Below are positions 9,109-17,400 of a DNA stretch of 64,000 nucleotides, piece after piece (position 1 is the stretch's first letter; every line of letters starts with the position of its first letter). The position numbers and the translations under genes are program-made. The notes beneath the pieces were generated by a model, which did no database searches, had not been told where the DNA came from, and worked only from the letters and a program-made list of their open reading frames with translations. Source of the stretch: Shewanella pealeana ATCC 700345 (GTDB lineage: Bacteria > Pseudomonadota > Gammaproteobacteria > Enterobacterales > Shewanellaceae); NCBI RefSeq assembly GCF_000018285.1, contig NC_009901.1, forward strand, positions 3,533,001 through 3,597,000, in the 5' to 3' direction.

Positions 9109-9140
9109 AAAACGGGGCGCATTTAGCGCCCCGTTTTAAT
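9109..9140 (+). terminator. terminator of the alkylsulfatase gene
   Basis: AAAACGGGGCGC pairs perfectly with GCGCCCCGTTTT around a five-base loop. The A/T flanks let it work in both directions, so it could also stop transcripts from pfaE on the minus strand. Confidence 0.85.
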
Positions 9141-9199
9141 AAACCTACCGATAATGGCATTAACGAAGACCGTGATTTCTCTGCGTCTGCGCATAAAAA

Positions 9200-10111
9200 C
9201 TATAAGCTTGCTAACAAGCTTGGCAGGTTTACCAGCTTAGCTTCGATGCTTGCCTGCTGGCACTTGCCTACACTCACCGCAAAACGATAACTGTCATCCA
9301 GATGACCAAGCCAGCAATGCCAATCTTTCGCAGGTTTCATCAATTGTGACTGTGGATCATTTACTGCTTGTTTATCTTCACTCGCTTGTTGCAGCGAAAG
9401 ACCGATATTCTGCTTACAGAGGACATGCTGAGTATCGAGTCTGGCTTTAGTTGTCGCTGCAATAAGATTAACGCTTTGGCTCACATCAAGCTCGAGTGAG
9501 GTTTCAATTGAAGGGGCAAAATCAAAGGCAAACGATTTAAGCGATAGGGCTAAGCCCAATCCCTTAGCTTTAATATAAGACTCTTTAAGCGCCCATAGAT
9601 CGAAGAAACGCGTCCTTTGTAACTCTTGTGGTAGTGCTAAAAGAGCCGCCTTTTCAGGTTCAGAGAAGTAATTGCTAAGTATAGAATGGATATTAGTACT
9701 ATCACGACAACGCTCAATATCTACGCCAAACTCAACAGCCTCCATACCATTAATGTTTTCACTTCTTGAATTGGGCAAACAAATACCAACCAATAACCAG
9801 TCACCACTGTGACTTAAATTAAAATGGATCCTAGTTTGCTTAAACTGAGCTTGATTTAATCTAGGTTTACCTTTGCCTCCATACTCGAAGCACCATTCAT
9901 GTGGCAAAATATCGCTATGCTTAGATAATAAGGCACGCAGATAGCCTCTCACCATCAAGCCCTGCTCCTGCGCATCTTGCTTAATATAACGGTTAATTTT
10001 CGCCAGCTCGTCGGCAGGTAACCAAGATCTAATCTCTTCACTTGATTCACTATCTAGCGCCGATACCGATAAGGGACAAATGTATAAGGTAATGGAATAA
10101 CGCTCTAACAA
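9200..10111 (-). CDS. pfaE: phosphopantetheinyl transferase of the PUFA synthase
   Basis: A 303-residue Sfp-type enzyme that moves 4'-phosphopantetheine from CoA to the serine of each ACP in PfaA, the obligatory activation of the synthase. The magnesium-binding GVDIE (D131, E133) and the WALKESYIKAKG motif (E177, K181) are intact. The start appears to be TTG: the nearest upstream ATG is in another frame and soon meets a stop. It is divergent from pfaR, an order known from Shewanella EPA clusters, where pfaE is the fifth essential gene. Low expression through TTG may be intended (inference). Confidence 0.93.
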   Translation of the reverse strand: MLERYSITLYICPLSVSALDSESSEEIRSWLPADELAKINRYIKQDAQEQGLMVRGYLRALLSKHSDILPHEWCFEYGGKGKPRLNQAQFKQTRIHFNLSHSGDWLLVGICLPNSRSENINGMEAVEFGVDIERCRDSTNIHSILSNYFSEPEKAALLALPQELQRTRFFDLWALKESYIKAKGLGLALSLKSFAFDFAPSIETSLELDVSQSVNLIAATTKARLDTQHVLCKQNIGLSLQQASEDKQAVNDPQSQLMKPAKDWHCWLGHLDDSYRFAVSVGKCQQASIEAKLVNLPSLLASL

Positions 10112-10366
10112 GGGATTCTCAAAAGCAAACTCATGATAAAGACTATTGTTACTTGTTTAGTTAAAAAATAATAGCTATCAAACTCATTGATTTCTATCAT
10201 CACTAAGCCTATCTCAACTTGCTAAACAGGCCGAAACTAAACATTGCTGAAAATCTTTTACCACAAAAAACACCACGCAAGGCAACAATATCGCAAACAC
10301 CACCAAGCAAGATTTAGATCACACTTTTTTATTCATCACTGATTTAACTACATAAAATACCGACTT

Positions 10367-10384
10367 AGCTTACAAGTGTTCACT
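10367..10384. promoter_or_regulatory. FabR-like operator
   Basis: AGCTTACAAGTGTTCACT closely resembles the palindrome that FabR binds upstream of E. coli fabA and fabB (AGCGTACA..TGT.CGCT type). FabR represses unsaturated fatty acid synthesis in response to acyl chain composition. The site lies about 190 bases before pfaR. Assignment rests on sequence resemblance recalled from the E. coli sites. Confidence 0.55.
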
Positions 10385-10388
10385 CAAT

Positions 10389-10401
10389 CTGGTCGTATCA
10401 G
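10389..10401. promoter_or_regulatory. FadR-like operator half-palindrome
   Basis: CTGGTCGTATCAG resembles the FadR core (TGGTCNGACCA), with one arm partly degenerate. It starts five bases after the FabR-like box. In E. coli the fabA and fabB promoters also carry neighbouring FadR and FabR sites, with FadR acting as activator in the absence of long-chain acyl-CoA. Confidence 0.45.
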
Positions 10402-10573
10402 CAATTAATCAGTCCCAGGTGATTGTATTGCCGCACAGCCTCAGGTAGTCTGCTCTTCCATTAGCCAAAAAACATCGGCTTTATTGCGATAGAGAGTGAC
10501 CTAAGGTCCAATCCACTAAGAGTGTCATCGCCATAGAGTCCCAACAGATTATTAACGGGTAGCCGCTAAACTG

Positions 10574-11440
10574 ATGGTAAAAACAAGCAGTAAACACTTG
10601 AGGGAAGAAAACAACAACCCGAATGAGTGTACGCAACATGAGGCGGAAACAAGGCATAGTAACGCCACAACAACGCCAGAGATGCGCCGATTCATCCAGG
10701 AATCGGATCTCAGTGTCAGCCAATTATCTAAGATACTGAATATCAGTGAAGCCACCGTTCGCAAATGGCGTAAACGCGACTCTGTCGAAAACTGTCCAAA
10801 TACACCTCACCACCTTAATACCACGTTAACCCCCCTACAGGAGTACGTGGTGGTTGGACTGCGTTATCAACTGAAGATGCCGCTAGATACCCTATTAAAA
10901 GCCACGCAAAAATTTATTAATCCGAATGTATCCCGTTCTGGCTTAGCAAGGTGCTTAAAGCGCTATGGTGTTTCTAGGGTCAGCGATATTGAAAGTCCCC
11001 ATGTCCCCATGCATTACTTCAATCAGATCCCCGTCACCCAAGGCAGCGATGTGCAAACCTACACCTTGCACTATGAAACACTCGCGAAAACCTTGGCCTT
11101 GCCTAGCAACGACGGCGACAATGTGGTTCAGGTGGTTTCACTCACCATTCCACCGAAATTGACAGATGCAACACCCAGTTCAATTTTGCTCGGAATCGAT
11201 CCACATAGTGATTGGATCTATCTCGACATCTATCAAGACGGCAATACCCAAGCCACCAACCGTTATATGGCCTACGTGCTTAAGCATGGGCCGTTCCATC
11301 TTCGAAAGTTACTCGTGCGTAACTATCACACCTTTTTACAGCGCTTTCCTGGTGCGACGCCAAATCGCCACACCTCTAAAGAAACGCTTATAACAAACAA
11401 CAAGACGCCTGACACTCAGGCACCCAGCGGAGACTCATAA
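10574..11440 (+). CDS. pfaR: transcriptional regulator of the PUFA synthase operon
   Basis: A 288-residue protein directly ahead of pfaA, corresponding to PfaR, reported as a positive regulator of pfaABCD in Shewanella. Residues about 43-65 (SVSQLSKILNISEATVRKWRKRD) are a helix-turn-helix. The region after it (QEYVVVGLRYQLKMPLDTLLKA, then SRSGLARCLKRYGV) looks like the N-terminal part of an IS481-type transposase, so the regulator may derive from a transposase. Its stop codon shares one base with the pfaA start, giving translational coupling. The first ATG has only a weak ribosome site; a later start is possible. Confidence 0.85.
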   Translation: MVKTSSKHLREENNNPNECTQHEAETRHSNATTTPEMRRFIQESDLSVSQLSKILNISEATVRKWRKRDSVENCPNTPHHLNTTLTPLQEYVVVGLRYQLKMPLDTLLKATQKFINPNVSRSGLARCLKRYGVSRVSDIESPHVPMHYFNQIPVTQGSDVQTYTLHYETLAKTLALPSNDGDNVVQVVSLTIPPKLTDATPSSILLGIDPHSDWIYLDIYQDGNTQATNRYMAYVLKHGPFHLRKLLVRNYHTFLQRFPGATPNRHTSKETLITNNKTPDTQAPSGDS

Positions 11441-14400
11441 TGAGCCAGACCTCTAAACCTACAAAGTCAGCTAAAGTGACTGAGCAAGCACAAGACTCAC
11501 AAGCTGATTCACGCTTAAATAAGCGCCTTAAAGACATGCCTATCGCCATCGTTGGCATGGCAAGCATCTTTGCTAACTCTCGTTACTTGAATAAGTTTTG
11601 GGACTTAATCAGCGAAAAAATCGATGCCATCACCGAATTGCCATCGACTCACTGGCAACCTGAAGAGTATTACGATGCGAACAAGAGCACCCCAGATAAG
11701 AGCTACTGTAAGCGCGGTGGCTTCTTGCCAGATGTTGACTTCAACCCAATGGAGTTTGGCCTGCCGCCAAATATCCTAGAACTAACCGACTCATCACAGC
11801 TGCTTTCTCTGATTGTTGCTAAAGAAGTACTAGCCGATGCCAACCTGCCTGAAGGTTACGACAGAGATAAGATTGGTATCACTTTAGGTGTCGGTGGCGG
11901 CCAAAAAATTAGCCACAGCCTAACGGCGCGTCTACAGTACCCGGTACTGAAGAAAGTATTCGCGAGCAGCGGCATTAGCGACCAAGACAGTGAAATGTTG
12001 ATCAAGAAGTTCCAAGATCAATATGTTCACTGGGAAGAAAACTCATTCCCTGGCTCTCTCGGTAACGTAATTGCTGGTCGTATCGCTAACCGTTTCGATT
12101 TTGGTGGCATGAACTGTGTGGTCGATGCAGCCTGTGCTGGCTCACTCGCGGCTATGCGCATGGCTCTTACCGAGCTGACCGAAGGTCGCTCAGAGATGAT
12201 GATCACCGGTGGTGTGTGTACCGACAACTCGCCGTCTATGTACATGAGCTTCTCAAAAACACCAGCCTTTACCACTAACGAAACTATTCAGCCATTTGAT
12301 ATCGATTCAAAAGGCATGATGATTGGTGAAGGGATTGGCATGGTCGCACTTAAGCGCCTTGAAGATGCCGAACGCGATGGCGATCGCATTTACTCAGTCA
12401 TTAAAGGTGTGGGCGCTTCATCAGATGGTAAGTTTAAATCTATCTACGCCCCTCGCCCAGAAGGCCAAGCAAAAGCATTAAACCGCGCCTATGATGACGC
12501 AGGTTTTGCGCCGCACACTCTTGGGCTTATCGAAGCGCACGGCACAGGCACCGCTGCTGGTGACGCCGCTGAGTTTGCCGGCCTTTGCTCAGTATTTCGC
12601 GACGAGAACGACACTAAACAACACATCGCACTGGGCTCAGTGAAGTCACAAATTGGCCACACTAAATCAACTGCGGGCACTGCAGGCCTAATCAAGGCTG
12701 CATTGGCACTACACCACAAAGTGTTGCCGGCAACAATTAACGTCAGCCAACCAAGCCCGAAGCTTGATATCGAGAACTCACCGTTTTATCTCAATACTGA
12801 GACTCGTCCATGGTTGCCTCGCGCCGATGGTACGCCGCGCCGTGCAGGTATTAGCTCATTTGGTTTTGGTGGCACTAACTTCCACTTCGTACTCGAAGAG
12901 TACAACAATGAGCACAGCCGCATCGATAGCGAGAAAGCTAAGTATCGTCAGCGTCAAGTTGCCCAAAGCTTCTTAGTCAGTGCTAGCGATAAAGCGACGC
13001 TGATAAATGAGCTAAGCACACTGAGTGCTTCTGCTACTCAAGCTGAGTTCATCTTAAAAGATGCCGCAGCAAACTATCCACTGCGTGAACTTAAAGCCAA
13101 TGCACCACGTATCGGCCTCGTCGCAAATAGTAGCGAAGAGCTAGTCAACCAAATCAAGCAAGCGGTCTCTAAGCTTGAATCGAGTGATGATAGCGCATGG
13201 CAGCTTCCAGGCGGCACTAGCTACCGCGCAAATGCTGCAATTGATGTTGCAAACAAAGAGTCGGGTAAAGTTGCCGCGCTGTTTGCAGGCCAAGGCTCGC
13301 AGTATCTAAACATGGGCCGCGAGCTGACTTGTTATTACCCAGAGATGCGTCAGCAATTTGTAACTGCCGACAAAGTCTTTGCCGCTAACAACAAGATGCC
13401 ACTGTCGCAAACACTTTATCCAAAGCCTGTGTTCAATAAAGATGATTTAAAGACACAAGAAGCAACACTGACCAATACCGCTAATGCACAGAGTGCAATC
13501 GGCGCTATCTCTATGGGTCAGTATGAGCTATTCACTGCTGCCGGTTTTAATGCCGATATGGTTGCGGGTCATAGCTTTGGTGAGCTGAGCGCATTGTGCG
13601 CTGCCGGTGTTATCTCATCTGATGATTACTACAAGCTCGCTTTTGCTCGCGGTGATGCCATGGCGACTAAAGCACCAGCAAAAGATGGTGTTGAAGCCGA
13701 CGCTGGCGCCATGTACGCGATTATTACCAAGAGTGCAGCAGATCTTGAAGCCGTTGAAGCGACTATCGCTAAATTTGATGGCGTAAAAGTGGCAAACTAT
13801 AACGCCCCTACTCAATCCGTGATTGCAGGTCCTACCGATTCAACAGGCGAAGCGGCTAAAGCGCTAAGTCAGCTGGGTTACAAGGCGATTAATCTACCAG
13901 TATCAGGTGCATTCCACACCGAACTTGTGGGTCACGCCCAAGCACCATTTGCTAAAGCGATTGATGCAGCCAAGTTTACCAAGGCTTGCCGCGCACTTTA
14001 CTCCAACGCGACTGGCACAGTTTACGATACCAGTGCAACAAAGATTAAAGCTTCGTTTAAGAAACATATGCTGCAATCGGTACGTTTCACTGCGCAGCTT
14101 GAAGCCATGTATGACGCTGGCGCTCGAGTATTTGTCGAGTTCGGTCCAAAGAACATTTTACAAAAGTTGGTACAGGGCACTCTGGCAGATAAAGCAAATG
14201 AAATTTGCACTATCTCAATCAACCCTAACCCTAAAGGCGATAGCGACTTCCAGCTTAAACAAGCCGCGGTTCAGTTAGCTGTTGCAGGTATCAAGCTTGA
14301 CAACATCGACCCGTACCAAGCCGATATCGCAGCTCCAGAGAAAAAATCGCCAATGAGCATCTCGCTTAACGCTGCTAACCATATCAGTAAAGCGACACGC

Positions 14401-17400
14401 GCTAAGATGGCCAAATCATTAGAAACTGGCATCGTCACCTCTAAAGTCGAACATCTGATTGAAGAGAAAATTATCGAGGTCGAGAAAGTTATCGAAGTCG
14501 AAAGGATTGTCGAAAAAGTCGTTGAAGTAGAGAAGCTTGTTGAAGTCGCAGTACCAGCCCAAGCTGGTGTAGTACAAGGCAGTTCAATTCAAGCCAGTTC
14601 AGTTATAGATTCAGGTATAGAGAGTCAAGTCGTGTCTAAAAACAGTAAGCCAGCAGCTCATAGCGTTAGCGGTGATGCACTAAGCAACTTCTTTGCAGCC
14701 CAGCAGCAAGCTGCCCAGCTTCATCAACAGTTCCTAGAGATCCCGCAGCAGTATGGCGAGACCTTTACCACCTTGATGACAGAGCAAACTAAGCTTGCAG
14801 GTTCAGGTATTGCGATCCCAGAGAGCCTACAACGCTCGATGGAGCAATTCCACCAGCTACAAGCTCAAACACTACAGAGCCACACTCAATTCCTTGAGAT
14901 GCAAACAGGTAGCAACATTGCCGCGCTAAACCTGCTAAATGGCAGCCCTGCAACTTATGCTCCTGTAATTGAGAATAAAGTCATTCAAACTGAAGTGGTT
15001 CAAAGAGAAGTTGTTGCTCAGCCTGCGATTATTGCAACGCCAGCCACTCCTGTTCAGCCTGCTCCTGTTCAAACTACAGCAGTTCAAACGGCTCCGACTC
15101 AAGCACCGCAAGTTAAAACAGCACCAGTTGCTACGACTCCTCAAGTGCAAGCACCGCAAGTTGTTCGCCAAGCTGCGCCAGCTCAAGCCGCTGTTGTACC
15201 GACTAATACAAGTCCAGTAGCAGTTATTAGCGCTGAAACAGCCCTGAGCGCGACTCTTTCTTCAGAGAAAGTTCAAGCGACTATGTTAGAAGTGGTTGCC
15301 GAGAAGACTGGCTACCCAACTGAGATGCTTGAACTTGAGATGGATATGGAAGCCGATCTAGGCATCGACTCTATCAAGCGTGTAGAAATTCTAGGTACAG
15401 TGCAAGACGAGCTACCGGGTCTGCCTGAACTAAGCCCTGAAGATTTAGCCGAGTGTCGCACACTAGGCGAAATCGTTAACTATATGAACTCTAAGCTGAC
15501 TAATACAAGTGCCGCGGCGGCTCTTAATGTTAGTGCCGCTGAAGGCTCTGCTGTTTCATCTACGCCAGTACATAGCGGTCTTTCTGCAGAGACAGCCCTG
15601 AGCGCACAAAAGGTGCAGGCTACTATGATGTCAGTAGTTGCCGAGAAGACAGGCTACCCAACTGAGATGCTTGAGCTTGAGATGGACATGGAAGCCGATC
15701 TAGGTATCGACTCGATCAAGCGTGTTGAGATCTTAGGCACGGTTCAAGACGAGCTACCGGGTCTACCTGAGCTAAACCCTGAAGATTTAGCCGAGTGTAG
15801 AACACTGGGTGAAATCGTGGCTTATATGGGCAGTAAACTGCCGGCTGAAGGCTCTGCTAATACAAGTGCCGCCGCGGCTCTTAATGTTAGTGCCGCTGAA
15901 GGCTCACTATCTGCAACTCAAGTCCAAAGCACTATGATGTCAGTGGTTAGCGAAAAGACAGGTTACCCAACTGAAATGCTTGAACTGAGCATGGATATGG
16001 AAGCCGATTTGGGTATCGACTCTATCAAGCGCGTTGAAATTCTAGGTACAGTACAAGACGAGCTACCGGGTCTACCTGAGCTTAACCCTGAAGATTTAGC
16101 CGAGTGTCGCACACTAGGCGAAATCGTGGCGTACATGAACTCTAAGCTGACTAATACAAGTGCCGCAGCGGCGCAAGTTCCTCAAGTGAATGCTGCACCA
16201 ACTACAAACGGCCTTTCTGCTGAAACAGCCTTGAGCGCAACTCTTTCTTCTGAGAAAGTCCAAAGCACCATGATGTCAGTAGTAGCAGAAAAGACGGGGT
16301 ACCCAACTGAAATGCTTGAACTAAGCATGGATATGGAAGCCGATTTAGGTATCGACTCTATCAAGCGCGTTGAAATTCTAGGTACAGTACAAGACGAGCT
16401 TCCAGGTCTACCTGAGCTTAACCCTGAAGATTTAGCCGAGTGCCGCACACTAGGCGAAATCGTGGCTTATATGGGAAGCAAGCTTCCAGCTGAAGGCTCT
16501 ATGAACTCTCAGCACTCTTCGACTGTTGTTTCTACAACAGAGACGCCAGTAAACGGTCTAAGCGCTGCCAAAGTCCAAAGCACCATGATGTCAGTAGTAG
16601 CAGAAAAGACGGGTTACCCAACTGAAATGCTTGAACTGAGCATGGATATGGAAGCCGATTTGGGTATCGACTCTATCAAGCGCGTTGAGATATTGGGTAC
16701 AGTACAAGATGAGCTTCCAGGCCTGCCTGAGCTAAACCCTGAAGATCTAGCCGAGTGTCGTACACTAGGCGAAATCGTAAGCTATATGAACAGCAAGCTA
16801 TCAACTGCTGGCGCAACAGTTGCTTCAACTGTTGCAGCTGCAACCGATGCAGTTAAATCAGTAGCAGACACAATAGCATCTACTCTAGAGCTTCCTCCTC
16901 ATAGCGAGGTAGCGCTAAAAAAGCTTAATGCGGCGGACAAACTACAAGACTGTTTCGCCGCAGACACGACCATTGTGATCAACGATGATGGTCACAATGC
17001 AGGTGTGCTAGCCGAGAAACTGACTAAGCAAGGCCTTAAAGTAGCCGTAGTTCGACTACCTGACGGTCAGCCGCAATCTCCGCTTTCAAGTGATGTTGCC
17101 AGCTTCCAAGCGACCAGCATCGATGAAACAGGGATAACTGCCATTATCAATCAAGTTGAACAGCAACTTGGGCAAATTGGCGGCTTTATTCACCTGCAAC
17201 CTGAGGCGAATGAAAGCAATCAAGCCGATGCGGTTAACCTTAACGAACAAGGCTTTACTCACCTAAGCCAAGCGTTCCTATGGGCTAAGCTGCTACAGCC
17301 GAAGCTGACAGCATCAAGTGATAAGCGCCGCAGCTTTATCACGGTTAGTCGTATCGATGGTGGCTTTGGTTATCTTAATATCGATGCGCTTAAAGACGCA

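Larger units (their letters stand above)
10112..10573. promoter_or_regulatory. divergent promoter region pfaE / pfaR-pfaABC
   Basis: This gene-free 460-base stretch separates pfaE from pfaR. The left half is AT-rich and could hold the pfaE promoter. The middle carries the FabR-like and FadR-like palindromes described separately (10367-10384, 10389-10401). The right part (10450-10573) shows nothing I can name and no strong ribosome site before pfaR. Confidence 0.6.

Noticed and set aside
14935..15220. Overlapping frames on both strands in the PfaA linker
   Set aside because: Shadows of Gln/Ala/Pro-rich coding sequence.
15280..16800. Five near-identical segments in pfaA as an assembly artefact or CRISPR-like repeat
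   Set aside because: They encode tandem ACP domains with different linkers, a normal feature of PUFA synthases.
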